Positions 1-6,852 are shown, numbered from the stretch's first letter. The stretch is 17,136 nucleotides of DNA from DATLAN01 sp035527455 (GCA_035527455.1 DATLAN010000668.1:1-17136); one strand, 5' to 3'. The notes: generated from the sequence alone by a model not told the origin. Program-made: numbers and translations.

Positions 1-70
1 TGGACCGCACGCTGGTAGAATATCGGTTTTCCGGAGGTTTCCCGAGACCCCCAACCATGGAGGGCCGATC

Positions 71-904
71 GTGCCGGCGCAAGCTCTGACCGATTTCTCC
101 CGGCTGTGCGTGCATACGATTACGACGAAGCCGTGGTCCATTGAGGAGGCCACCGACCGATATGCGGCGGCCGGCGTCCGCGGGATCACCGTCTGGCGGC
201 AGTGGCTCGACGGATGCGACGTCGCGGAGGTCGGCCGGTCGCTTCGGGCGGCGGGCATCGAGATCGTCTCGCTCTGCCGTGGCGGGTTTTTCCCGGCCAC
301 CGACGCCGCCGGCCGACAAGCGGCCATCGACGACAACCTCAAGGCGATCGACGAGGCCGAGGCGCTCGGGGCCCCGCTGATCGTGCTCGTCTGCGGGGCC
401 GATCCGGGCCAACCGCTCGAGGAGTCGCGCCGGCAGATCGCCGACGGGATCGTCGCCGTCTTGGATCGTGCCCGGGGGGCCAACGTCCGTCTGGCCATCG
501 AGCCGCTGCACCCGATGTACGCCGACACGCGCTCGGCGATCAATACGCTCCGCCAGGCGAACGACATGTGCGAGCAGATCGATTCGCCGATGCTGGGCGT
601 GACGGTCGACGTCTATCACCTCTGGTGGGACCCCGACTTGAAGGCCCAAATCGAACGGAGCGGCCTTGCCGGGCGGATCTTCTCCTTCCACGTCTGCGAC
701 TGGCGCACCCCCACCGAGGACCTGCTGAACGATCGCGGGCTGATGGGCGAAGGCTGCATCGACGTCCGCGAAATCCGCGGCTGGGTCGAAGAGAACGGAT
801 TCGACGGGTTCGTCGAGGTCGAAATCTTCTCGAACCGTTATTGGGCGATGGATCAAGGGGAGTTCTTGGAGAAGATCAAGGAAGCGTATTTGACGTTTAC
901 GTGA
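71..904 (+). CDS. Sugar phosphate isomerase/epimerase, xylose isomerase-like TIM barrel
   Basis: A 277-aa cytoplasmic protein of the AP-endonuclease-2/xylose-isomerase-like TIM-barrel family, whose members isomerise or epimerise sugars and keto-sugars using a divalent metal. Likely metal/active-site residues are visible in the expected order: Glu144 (LAIEPLHP), Asp180 and His183 (VDVYHLWWDPD), His207 (FSFHVCDW), Glu227 (MGEGCIDV) and Glu251 (VEVEIF). The length is normal and no signal peptide is present. The GTG start at 71 is chosen because GGAGGG (59-64) sits 6 nt upstream; the ATG at 57 is out of frame. It is the first gene of a probable operon with a Gfo/Idh/MocA dehydrogenase 90 nt downstream, a pairing common in inositol and rare-sugar catabolism. 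The substrate cannot be deduced. The family call is firm; isomerase versus epimerase versus dehydratase is open. Confidence 0.88.
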   Translation: MPAQALTDFSRLCVHTITTKPWSIEEATDRYAAAGVRGITVWRQWLDGCDVAEVGRSLRAAGIEIVSLCRGGFFPATDAAGRQAAIDDNLKAIDEAEALGAPLIVLVCGADPGQPLEESRRQIADGIVAVLDRARGANVRLAIEPLHPMYADTRSAINTLRQANDMCEQIDSPMLGVTVDVYHLWWDPDLKAQIERSGLAGRIFSFHVCDWRTPTEDLLNDRGLMGEGCIDVREIRGWVEENGFDGFVEVEIFSNRYWAMDQGEFLEKIKEAYLTFT

Positions 905-911
905 GTGAGGG

Positions 912-981
912 ATTGGGGATTAGACATTCGTCATTCGTCATTCGTCATTCGTCATTCGTCATTCGTCATTCGTCATTAGCG
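912..981 (+). repeat. Heptanucleotide tandem array A (ATTCGTC family)
   Basis: Ten consecutive 7-base units in perfect register: ATTGGGG (912-918), ATTAGAC (919-925), seven identical ATTCGTC (926-974) and ATTAGCG (975-981). The array begins 7 nt after the upstream stop codon and ends 2 nt before the next gene's ribosome binding site, so it fills the intergenic space. A second array of the same family lies at 5084-5167 in the same orientation. Confidence 0.95.
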
Positions 982-983
982 AC

Positions 984-988
984 AGGAG
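984..988 (+). promoter_or_regulatory. Ribosome binding site that selects GTG 995
   Basis: AGGAG directly abuts a possible TTG start at 989 (zero spacing) but lies 6 nt before the in-frame GTG at 995. The spacing favours GTG 995 as the initiator of the dehydrogenase. Confidence 0.7.
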
Positions 989-994
989 TTGTCA

Positions 995-2140
995 GTGAAA
1001 GTCCATCGAGTCGGCATCATCATGAACGGGGTCACGGGCCGGATGGGGACCAACCAGCACCTGGTCCGCTCGATCCTGGCCATTCGAGAGCAGGGCGGCG
1101 TGCAAGTCGGCCGCGACGAGACGATCATGCCCGAGCCGATCCTGGTGGGCCGCAATGCGAACAAGCTCGAGGCCCTCTCCAAAGCGTACGGCGTGAAGAA
1201 GTACACCACCGACCTGGACGCCGCGCTGGCCGACGACGACTATTCGGTCTACTTCGACGCGCTGACGACCAACCTGCGGGTGCCCAACGTGCTGAAGGCC
1301 ATCGCCGCCGGGAAACACGTCTACGTCGAGAAGCCGACCGCCACCAACGCGGCCGACGCCCTTTCGCTCTACAAAGAGGCCGTCGCCGCGGGCGTCAAAC
1401 ACGGCGTCGTCCAGGACAAGCTGTGGCTGCCGGGACTCTTGAAGCTGAAGTACCTGCTCGATACGGGCTTCTTCGGGCGGATCCTCTCCGTCCGCGGCGA
1501 GTTCGGCTACTGGGTCTTCGACGGCTTTAATCAAACCTGCCAGCGGCCGAGTTGGAACTACCGCAAGGAGGATGGCGGCAGCATCCTGATCGACATGTTC
1601 AGCCACTGGCGATACCTCGTCGACGGGCTTTTCGGCGAGATCAAGTCGCTGGTGGCCTTGGGGGCGACGCACGTCGACCAGCGGGTGGATGAGCAGGGCA
1701 ACCAGTACGCCTGCACGGCCGACGACTCGGCTTACGCGATTTTCGAGCTGGCCAACGGCGTGCCCGTGCAGTTCAATTCCTCCTGGTGCGTGCGGGTGCG
1801 GCGCGACGACCTGTTGACGCTGCAGGTCGACGGCATGAAAGGGGCGGCCGTGGCGGGCCTGCGCAAGTGCTGGGTCCAGGCCGACGCCTTCACGCCCAAG
1901 CCGGTCTGGAATCCCGACGTCGATCCGAAGATCGACTACTACGCCGACTGGCGGGAGGTCCCGTCGAACGTGACGTACGAGAACGCGTTCAAGGCCCAGT
2001 GGGAGTTGTTCCTCGAGCACGTCGTGAAGGACACGCCGTTTCGTTGGGGCCTTTTGGAAGGCGCCAAGGGCGTGCAGCTCGCCGAACTGGGCCTGCAATC
2101 CTGGCAGCAGCGGACCTGGGTGGACGTGCCGGAGCTTTAG
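995..2140 (+). CDS. Gfo/Idh/MocA family oxidoreductase (cytoplasmic)
   Basis: A 381-aa NAD(P)-dependent dehydrogenase-like protein of the Gfo/Idh/MocA family, which oxidises or reduces hydroxyls of sugars, inositols and related compounds. The N-terminus begins directly with a Rossmann strand and a glycine-rich turn (VGIIMNGVTGRMG, residues 6-18) with no export signal. The family Lys is in VEKPTATN (Lys113), and the downstream catalytic segment contains GGSILIDMFSHWRYLVD with His204. Length is typical. It follows the isomerase and precedes the sulfatase-like gene on the same strand, suggesting co-transcription and a shared sugar substrate. The TTG at 989 would add two residues. Substrate and reaction direction are unknown. 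Confidence 0.87.
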   Translation: MKVHRVGIIMNGVTGRMGTNQHLVRSILAIREQGGVQVGRDETIMPEPILVGRNANKLEALSKAYGVKKYTTDLDAALADDDYSVYFDALTTNLRVPNVLKAIAAGKHVYVEKPTATNAADALSLYKEAVAAGVKHGVVQDKLWLPGLLKLKYLLDTGFFGRILSVRGEFGYWVFDGFNQTCQRPSWNYRKEDGGSILIDMFSHWRYLVDGLFGEIKSLVALGATHVDQRVDEQGNQYACTADDSAYAIFELANGVPVQFNSSWCVRVRRDDLLTLQVDGMKGAAVAGLRKCWVQADAFTPKPVWNPDVDPKIDYYADWREVPSNVTYENAFKAQWELFLEHVVKDTPFRWGLLEGAKGVQLAELGLQSWQQRTWVDVPEL

Positions 2141-2143
2141 CCG

Positions 2144-2232
2144 ATCGAAAACGGAAACCGGCTCCAGGCCGCGTCTCGGCCCCGAAGTCGCGAGAAACGC
2201 ATGGCGACCCGGTGCCTGTCCCCTTTTTCGAC
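2144..2232. repeat. Palindromic dispersed element, family P1, copy 1
   Basis: Intergenic element of about 89 bp between the dehydrogenase stop and the sulfatase-like gene. Its right arm (2206-2232, core GGTGCCTGTCCCC then five T) matches the copy at 14478-14504 in 26 of 27 positions. Its left arm (2144-2170, core GGCTCCAGGCC) matches that copy in about 21 of 27. The arms are inverted relative to each other around a 35-nt centre that is also similar between copies. Both copies follow closely after a stop codon. Confidence 0.85.
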
Positions 2233-2280
2233 GGGGTTTTCGGGTTCGGGCGCTTAGCGTCTGAAAAGGGAAACGTCGAA

Positions 2281-4152
2281 ATGAAGAAGATGAAGCGGCA
2301 ATCGCTCTTTGTCGCCCTCTTGGCCGTTGTGGTGAGCGCAGTGCCCTTGGCCGCAGCCGCCCAAAAGCCGGCCGATCTGCGGGGACCGTTGGGGAAACGG
2401 CCCAATATCGTGCTGGTGATGACCGACGACCAGGGCTACGGGGATTTGGGCTGCCACGGCAACGAACTCATCAAGACGCCCGCGCTCGATCGACTCTACA
2501 AGGAAAGCGTCCGGCTGACCAACTTCCACGTCGATCCGACGGGCGCGCCCACCCGGGCGGCGTTGATGACCGGGCGGTATTCCTGCCGCACCGGCGTGTG
2601 GCACACGATGATGGGCCGGTCGCTCCTGCGGCGCGACGAGGTCACCATCGCCGACCTGTTCGCCGCGGCCGGATACCGCACGGCCGTCTTCGGCAAATGG
2701 CACTTGGGCGACAATTATCCCTATCGGGCCATGGATCGCGGGTTCCAGGAGTCGCTGGTCCTCGGCGGCGGCGGCATCGGACAAACGCCCGACTATTGGG
2801 GCAACACGTATTTCGACCCCGTGCTGCGTCACAACGGAACGTGGCAGAAGTCCGCCGGCTATTGCACCGACGTCTTCTTCGACGCGGCGATCCGGTTCAT
2901 CGAAGTCAACCGCGAGAACCTCTTCTTCGTCTATCTGCCCGCCAACGTCCCGCACGCTCCGTACCAGGTGGCCGAGAAGTACGTCGCGCCGTACAAGCAG
3001 ATGGGCATCCCGGACGATCTGGCCGCGTTCTACGGCATGATCACCAACTTCGACGAAAACCTGGGCCGGCTGCTCCAGCGCCTCGACCAACTGGGGCTTG
3101 CCCATAATACGATCGTCATCTTCCTCACGGACAACGGCACCTCGGGACGCGGATTCAACGTGCAGATGCGGGGCGGCAAGGGCTCGGCGTACGACGGCGG
3201 ACACCACGTGCCGTGCTTCATCCGCTGGCCGGCCAAGCTCGAAGGCGGCTTCGACGTCCCCCAGCTCACCGCCCACTTCGATATCCTGCCCACGCTCCAG
3301 GAAATGTGCGAGATCCCGAAACCCGAGACGCTGGAGTTCGACGGCAAAGGGCTCATCCCGCTGCTGGTCAAGCTGGAGGACTGGTCGCCGCGGACGCTGT
3401 TCGTCCAGTCGCACCATATCGAACGCCCCCAGCCGTGGCGCAACTCGGCCGTGCTGGCCGAACGGTTTCGCGTGGTGTATCGCGAGGGCGTTTACAGCGA
3501 GAACGACGAATACCGCCTGATCGACGGGCGGGAACTCTTCGACATGAAGAAAGACGCGGAGCAAATCTTCAACATCGGCCCGGAGAATCCCAAGATCGTC
3601 GATAACCTGCGTTTTCAATACGAGGAGTGGTACAAGGAGGTCTCCACGCGGTTCGACGAGTATTGCCAGATCGTGCTCGGCTCGCCCGAGCAGAACCCGA
3701 CGGAGCTGACCTGCTTCGACTGGCACGGGACCGCCGTGCCGTGGCACCAGGTTCACATCCAAAGCCGCGCTGAGGCCAACGGATACTGGGCCGTCGAGAT
3801 CGAACGCGCGGGCCGCTATCGGTTCACGCTCCGCGAGCGGCCGGCGGCGGCGCGCCATCCGCTTCGGGCCACGGCCGCCCGGGTGAAGATCGGCGACCGC
3901 GTGATCACCCAGGCCGTCAAGCCGGGCGTCACCGGCGCCGTCTTCGAGACGGAACTCCAGGCCGGCAAGACCCAACTGCAAACCTGGCTGGCCGAATCCG
4001 GCGGCGTGCTCCGCGGGGCCTATTTCGTCGAGGTCGAATATCTCGGCCCGGCTTCCGAGGAAAACCCCCGTCCGACCGACGGCGGCGAAAAACCTCCCGA
4101 CGACAACCAGCCCCAACGTCCCAGCGCGTATGGACCTCGGCCTAAGCGGTGA
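2281..4152 (+). CDS. Exported sulfatase-like protein lacking the catalytic Cys (Cys to Gly)
   Basis: A 623-aa protein of the alkaline-phosphatase-like/type I sulfatase family. A Sec signal peptide spans about residues 1-27 (basic start, hydrophobic core, AAAAQ). Active-site residues present are Asp49-Asp50 (MTDDQGYGD), Thr91-Arg92, Lys139-His141 (FGKWHLG), His215 (NVPHAPY), Asp274-Asn275 (FLTDNG) and Lys290 (RGGKGS). The motif that should read C/S-x-P-x-R reads Gly88-Ala-Pro-Thr-Arg; codon 2542-2544 is GGC, one base from TGC. Without a Cys or Ser there, formylglycine cannot form, so normal sulfate-ester hydrolysis is not expected. Residues about 477-587 look like an added beta-sandwich, followed by a Pro-rich tail. 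The ATG at 2281 is chosen for the signal peptide and the AAGGG at 2266-2270; the frame is open upstream to 1786 but overlaps the preceding gene. It could be a pseudoenzyme, a binding protein or a divergent hydrolase. Confidence 0.85.
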   Translation: MKKMKRQSLFVALLAVVVSAVPLAAAAQKPADLRGPLGKRPNIVLVMTDDQGYGDLGCHGNELIKTPALDRLYKESVRLTNFHVDPTGAPTRAALMTGRYSCRTGVWHTMMGRSLLRRDEVTIADLFAAAGYRTAVFGKWHLGDNYPYRAMDRGFQESLVLGGGGIGQTPDYWGNTYFDPVLRHNGTWQKSAGYCTDVFFDAAIRFIEVNRENLFFVYLPANVPHAPYQVAEKYVAPYKQMGIPDDLAAFYGMITNFDENLGRLLQRLDQLGLAHNTIVIFLTDNGTSGRGFNVQMRGGKGSAYDGGHHVPCFIRWPAKLEGGFDVPQLTAHFDILPTLQEMCEIPKPETLEFDGKGLIPLLVKLEDWSPRTLFVQSHHIERPQPWRNSAVLAERFRVVYREGVYSENDEYRLIDGRELFDMKKDAEQIFNIGPENPKIVDNLRFQYEEWYKEVSTRFDEYCQIVLGSPEQNPTELTCFDWHGTAVPWHQVHIQSRAEANGYWAVEIERAGRYRFTLRERPAAARHPLRATAARVKIGDRVITQAVKPGVTGAVFETELQAGKTQLQTWLAESGGVLRGAYFVEVEYLGPASEENPRPTDGGEKPPDDNQPQRPSAYGPRPKR

Positions 4153-4198
4153 AAAGCTGTCGACGGCCAAGAGAACCGAGGCGAGGCGGTCGTCGCTA

Positions 4199-4361
4199 GC
4201 ACCAAACGGTTCTTGACATCGTTGCCGTGAACTTTGAGGTGGCACGCCCTGAGGAACGTAGGGCGTGTTTTCCCGACGTACCACGCCCTTCGTTCCTCAG
4301 GGCGTGCCACCCACTGTACATCCCGGACCTAATGCCAAACCGCCGAAAAACCGTTTGGTGC
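4199..4361. repeat. Outer inverted repeat enclosing REPIN copy 1
   Basis: GCACCAAACGGTTCTT (4199-4214) pairs with the inverse of AAAAACCGTTTGGTGC (4346-4361), 15 of 16 positions. The 131-bp interior contains the complete REPIN at 4238-4311, giving a nested palindrome. Confidence 0.8.
4238..4311. repeat. REPIN-like palindromic element, family P2, copy 1
   Basis: Two about 30-bp units in inverted orientation (4238-4267 and 4282-4311) separated by 14 bp. Each unit is itself a hairpin: CACGCCCT, a 9-nt loop, then AGGGCGTG, with a GGTGG head outside the stem. A head-bearing hairpin followed by its inverted copy is the layout of REPINs mobilised by RAYT transposases. The second copy is at 7842-7917. 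No RAYT gene lies in this window. Confidence 0.88.
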
Positions 4362-4579
4362 CAGGGACAAAAGGAAACATGCTTGTCATCGGTTTGATGG
4401 CATTGGTGAATCCTTCTCTCCGCACTCCGGGCCCCCTGCTATCCGCAACTCCTTGTGGCCGAACGAGTTGCGTCATCCGGTCACCCACCGGCACGCGAGT
4501 TGCTCGGATTGTTCTCCGGGCGACGAGCCCCGCGAAGGCCACGCCCCGAAGAACCTCTTGCAGTCGAAGGGAGCCCGCC

Positions 4580-4822
4580 ATGAGGACACGCGGCATGAAA
4601 ACGTGCGATCCGCTCTTGGGTAGCGTTCAGATCGACTGGCTGGTTGTGCCGGTCGGCGAGTGTCCCGACGACGACGCGGAGGGGCGCCTGATCCGGACGC
4701 ACTTTCGCAAGGTTCACGAGCCCTGGGAACCCGCCGGGGCGTTCGTCCTGCCGGTGCGGATTAGCCGCAGTCGACGCCGGGTGCTGTTTCGCCAGGAGTC
4801 GGGTCTGCTGGAGGTGTCGTAA
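4580..4822 (+). CDS. Hypothetical 80-aa protein
   Basis: A small protein I do not recognise. The ATG at 4580 is preceded by AAGGGA (4568-4573) with 6 nt spacing; an in-frame ATG at 4595 is the alternative. The sequence has a hydrophobic stretch (VQIDWLVVPVG, residues 16-26), an acidic patch (Asp30-Asp32), a His/Trp-containing centre (FRKVHEPWEP) and a basic run (SRSRRR, residues 63-68). It has no signal peptide or membrane segment. It has two Cys (9 and 28). The frame remains open upstream to 4265, but that part runs through the REPIN and is compositionally unlike protein. It stands alone between repeats. The good ribosome binding site and mixed protein-like composition argue that it is real. 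Confidence 0.6.
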   Translation: MRTRGMKTCDPLLGSVQIDWLVVPVGECPDDDAEGRLIRTHFRKVHEPWEPAGAFVLPVRISRSRRRVLFRQESGLLEVS

Positions 4823-4851
4823 CTCGTCGGCGGCCACGCGAGAGAAGCATC

Positions 4852-4878
4852 CACGAAGGGCACGAAGGACACCAAGGG
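4852..4878. repeat. Nonamer tandem repeat, three units
   Basis: CACGAAGGG (4852-4860), CACGAAGGA (4861-4869) and CACCAAGGG (4870-4878) follow each other in register, 30 nt after the stop of the small gene. Confidence 0.75.
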
Positions 4879-4887
4879 TATGAAGAA

Positions 4888-4928
4888 CTGAACCTTTGCA
4901 GGTTCAGCTACTTTGCAGGTTCAGCTAC
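4888..4928. repeat. 17-bp direct duplication with a small hairpin
   Basis: TTTGCAGGTTCAGCTAC occurs twice back to back (4895-4911 and 4912-4928). CTGAACC (4888-4894) can pair with GGTTCAG (4901-4907) around a 6-nt loop. It lies between converging genes and might act as a weak terminator, but there is no T tract. Confidence 0.75.
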
Positions 4929-5083
4929 CCTGAGACCAGACGTTGACAGAGCCTCAGAGCCCCGGCACCGAGTAGACGCTGGGGAAGCGGATGGTTTCTC
5001 CAAACCCAATCCTCCGGCACTCAGCCCAAGATCCTGTTACCCGAGTCTTGTATTGGTTCAGTCCGAACCGGGCCCTTCTCGTC

Positions 5084-5167
5084 ATTCGTCATTCGTCATT
5101 CGTCATTAGACATTCGTCATTCGTCATTCGTCATTCGTCATTAGACATTAGACATTCGTCATTCACG
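5084..5167 (+). repeat. Heptanucleotide tandem array B (ATTCGTC family)
   Basis: Twelve consecutive 7-base units in register: ATTCGTC at 5084, 5091, 5098, 5112, 5119, 5126, 5133 and 5154; ATTAGAC at 5105, 5140 and 5147; a degenerate ATTCACG at 5161. It lies 33 nt beyond the 3' end of carA, which is on the other strand. Unit variants and orientation match array A. The region 4929-5083 before it shows nothing I can assign. Confidence 0.95.
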
Positions 5168-5200
5168 TCGACCAGAATCCCGCGGCCCCGCACTGCACTG

Positions 5201-6337
5201 CTACCCAACGATCTCCCGAAACTGGCTGAACAAGTAATCGCTGTCGTGGGGTCCCGCCGACGCCTCGGGGTGGTACTGGACGCTGAAAGCGGGCAGTTCT
5301 CGATGCCGGACGCCTTCGACCGTGTTGTCGTTGAGGTTCCAATGGGTGACCTCGAGTTCCGCCGGCAGCGTTTCGGCCGCGACGGCGAAACCGTGGTTTT
5401 GGGTGGTGATTTCCACCCGACCGGTGGCCCGGTTCAACACCGGCTGATTGGCCCCGCGATGGCCGAACTTCAACTTGTACGTCTTCGCCCCGCAGGCCAG
5501 CGAGAGGAGTTGATGTCCCAGACAGATACCGAAGATGGGCCGCCGGCCCAGCAGCCCTCGGATCGTTTCGCGGGCGTAGCCGAGCGGTTCGGGATCGCCC
5601 GGGCCGTTGGAGAGGAACACGCCGTCGGGCTGGTGGGCCAACACGTCCTCGGCCGTGGCTGTGCCCGGCAGAACGGTCACGCGGAAACCCATGTCGAACA
5701 GGTGCCGGGCGATATTCCATTTCATGCCGTAATCCAGGGCCACGACGTGCGGCGTCTTCTGTCCGGGCGTTTTCGACGGCGGCTTCTGCTGCGGCAGCGT
5801 CCATTTGGCCCAAGGGCTCAAGGGTTGGTTCCACTCGACCGGCTGCTGGGGAATCACCTCGCGGACCAGATCGCGGCCCACCAACCCCGGACTGGCTTTG
5901 GCTTTGGCCACCAGGCCGGCATCGTCGAGGTCGACGGTCGAGATCACTCCTTTCATGGCCCCGCCGATGCGAATCCGCCGGACCAGCGCCCGCGTGTCGA
6001 TCCCTTCCAGGCCGACGATCCCGGCCTGTTCGAGGTAGTCGCCCAACGCGCCTTCCGCCCGGAAGTTGCTCGCCCGGCGGCTCCGGTTGCGAACGACGAA
6101 CCCCGCCAGGTGCGGTTTGTGGCTTTCGACATCCTGGGTATTGATCCCGCAGTTGCCTATTTCCGGATACGTCATGGTGACGATCTGCCCCCGATAGCTG
6201 GGATCGGTGAGGATCTCCTGATACCCGGTCATCGAGGTATTGAAACAGACCTCGCCGTCGGCTTCACCTTGGGCACCGAAAGACTTTCCGGTGAAGACGG
6301 TCCCATCTTCGAGGGCGAGCTTAGCGATTTGCTGCAT
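5201..6337 (-). CDS. carA: Carbamoyl-phosphate synthase small (glutaminase) subunit
   Basis: A 378-aa cytoplasmic protein. CarA hydrolyses glutamine and passes ammonia to CarB for carbamoyl phosphate, feeding pyrimidine and arginine synthesis. The N-terminal CarA domain (about 1-150) shows the family signatures FNTSMTGYQEILTDPSY and TMTYPEIGNCGIN. The class I glutamine amidotransferase domain (about 196-378) has FLSNGPGDP (241-249), nucleophile Cys272 in FGICLGHQLL, and the partner residues His356 and Glu358 in QYHPEASAGPHD. Length is as expected. The ATG at 6337 begins at the conserved MxxxAKLALEDGTVFxG start; no clear Shine-Dalgarno sequence precedes it. carB is not in the window and there is no pyrimidine operon here. 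A leader of up to about 230 nt with a hairpin and TATAAT box lies upstream. Confidence 0.97.
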   Translation of the reverse strand: MQQIAKLALEDGTVFTGKSFGAQGEADGEVCFNTSMTGYQEILTDPSYRGQIVTMTYPEIGNCGINTQDVESHKPHLAGFVVRNRSRRASNFRAEGALGDYLEQAGIVGLEGIDTRALVRRIRIGGAMKGVISTVDLDDAGLVAKAKASPGLVGRDLVREVIPQQPVEWNQPLSPWAKWTLPQQKPPSKTPGQKTPHVVALDYGMKWNIARHLFDMGFRVTVLPGTATAEDVLAHQPDGVFLSNGPGDPEPLGYARETIRGLLGRRPIFGICLGHQLLSLACGAKTYKLKFGHRGANQPVLNRATGRVEITTQNHGFAVAAETLPAELEVTHWNLNDNTVEGVRHRELPAFSVQYHPEASAGPHDSDYLFSQFREIVG

Positions 6338-6489
6338 GTTTGCGGTTTTCGAAGGGAGTTTCTACGGTCTGTCCGATTTTCAGCGACGCGCTCACCTAAA
6401 GTCGGTCGGTGCATCTACCCGATAGGTCTTGTATTGGCTGTGGGTCTCCGGACGAAGCGAACCATGCCTAGTTCGGGCAGCCTCACGTG
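6338..6489 (-). other. Probable carA leader region
   Basis: No gene is seen. If the TATAAT at 6571-6576 on the minus strand drives carA, this stretch and the 6490-6519 hairpin form the 5' untranslated leader. I see no recognisable riboswitch, T-box or PyrR-type anti-terminator. Confidence 0.4.
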
Positions 6490-6519
6490 AGGGCTCTTGT
6501 ACCGGCGAGCAAGAGCCCT
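6490..6519. terminator. Strong hairpin; bidirectional terminator or leader structure
   Basis: AGGGCTCTTG (6490-6499) and CAAGAGCCCT (6510-6519) form a perfect 10-bp stem with a 10-nt loop. On the plus strand it is followed by TACTTTTTGC, a fair T tract. On the minus strand it begins at the stop codon of the small sigma-like ORF and has no T tract. It may terminate that short gene or be an attenuator-like structure ahead of carA. Confidence 0.55.
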
Positions 6520-6689
6520 TACTTTTTGCGCCTGGGCGGGATGATCGACAGAGGTTCGGGGCTGATCGTGATTATAGTCAGCCGCGTGTCGGTCGAACAG
6601 TGGTCCGGCTCGCCCGGTCGGGCACGCACCACGGTCCGCAGCCATCGATCGTGCTCGGCCAGGACGGCCTGCCAATCGATCGTCGGCAC
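6519..6689 (-). pseudogene. Truncated ECF sigma factor-like ORF (56 aa)
   Basis: A short minus-strand reading frame from GTG at 6689 to TAA at 6521-6519. Residues 5-28 (TIDWQAVLAEHDRWL, then RTVVRARPGEP) resemble, to my memory, the start of planctomycete ECF-type RNA polymerase sigma factors, in which GEP is followed by an acidic DEVxQEV helix of region 2. Here the resemblance ends at GEP; the rest (DHCSTDTRLTIITISPEPL and a basic tail PPRRKK) does not continue the sigma-2 domain, and neither other frame restores it. I read it as a remnant of a sigma gene, or a small protein that keeps only the first helix. The tail contains a TATAAT on the same strand that could serve carA. No clear ribosome binding site was found. 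Confidence 0.45.
6571..6576 (-). promoter_or_regulatory. Candidate -10 box (TATAAT) for carA
   Basis: A perfect TATAAT on the minus strand in otherwise GC-rich sequence, about 234 nt upstream of the carA start. The -35 is poor: TTCGAC with a 15-nt spacer is the best seen. The box lies inside the sigma-like ORF. Confidence 0.4.
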
Positions 6690-6713
6690 TGAGGCGCCCC
6701 GTTGCCGCTACAT

Positions 6714-6733
6714 GACGGATTTGGAAATCCGTC
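6714..6733. promoter_or_regulatory. Perfect palindrome between divergent genes
   Basis: GACGGATTT (6714-6722) and AAATCCGTC (6725-6733) form a perfect 9-bp inverted repeat with a 2-nt centre. It lies 25 nt upstream of the minus-strand sigma-like ORF and 53 nt before the plus-strand TACAAT box. It could be an operator or another solitary REP-type hairpin. Confidence 0.5.
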
Positions 6734-6785
6734 CTGCTTGCGTTTCCCCGGGTCGACATCACTTTCCCTTCCGCCGGTCGCCGTC

Positions 6786-6791
6786 TACAAT
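6786..6791 (+). promoter_or_regulatory. Candidate -10 box for the acetyltransferase gene
   Basis: TACAAT lies 61 nt upstream of the ATG at 6853. The hexamer 17 nt further upstream (TTTCCC, 6763-6768) is a weak -35. Confidence 0.35.
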
Positions 6792-6852
6792 CAATTGGTG
6801 CGACACGGCGGCGGCATAAGAATCGTGCGTCTGACCATACCGAAAAGGTTTG

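Larger units (their letters stand above)
4153..4579. other. 427-bp intergenic region after the sulfatase-like gene
   Basis: No convincing gene is seen here. The left part holds a REPIN nested in a longer inverted repeat (4199-4361). Just right of that, at about 4357-4376, is GTGCCAGGGACAAAAGG, which resembles part of the P1 palindrome arms. The rest (4380-4567) is GC-rich sequence without a clear promoter. Confidence 0.6.

Noticed and set aside
16..21. TAGAAT as a -10 box for the first gene
   Set aside because: It resembles a -10 but the matching -35 would fall outside the window, so it cannot be supported.
1786..2280. Longer sulfatase-like protein starting at 1786
   Set aside because: The extension overlaps the dehydrogenase gene in another frame and would put 165 residues before a clear signal peptide.
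2254..4284. 676-codon minus-strand frame opposite the sulfatase-like gene
   Set aside because: It mirrors the codon pattern of the real gene and shows no recognisable domain.
4943..4948. TTGACA as a -35 promoter element
   Set aside because: No -10-like hexamer lies at a suitable distance and no plus-strand gene follows.
5084..5167. CRISPR-like repeat array
   Set aside because: Units are 7 bases with no spacers, and no cas genes are present; this is a simple tandem array.
4991..6490. Long plus-strand frame across carA
   Set aside because: It is antisense to a carA gene with intact catalytic motifs, and begins in the heptamer array; it is a GC-rich shadow frame.
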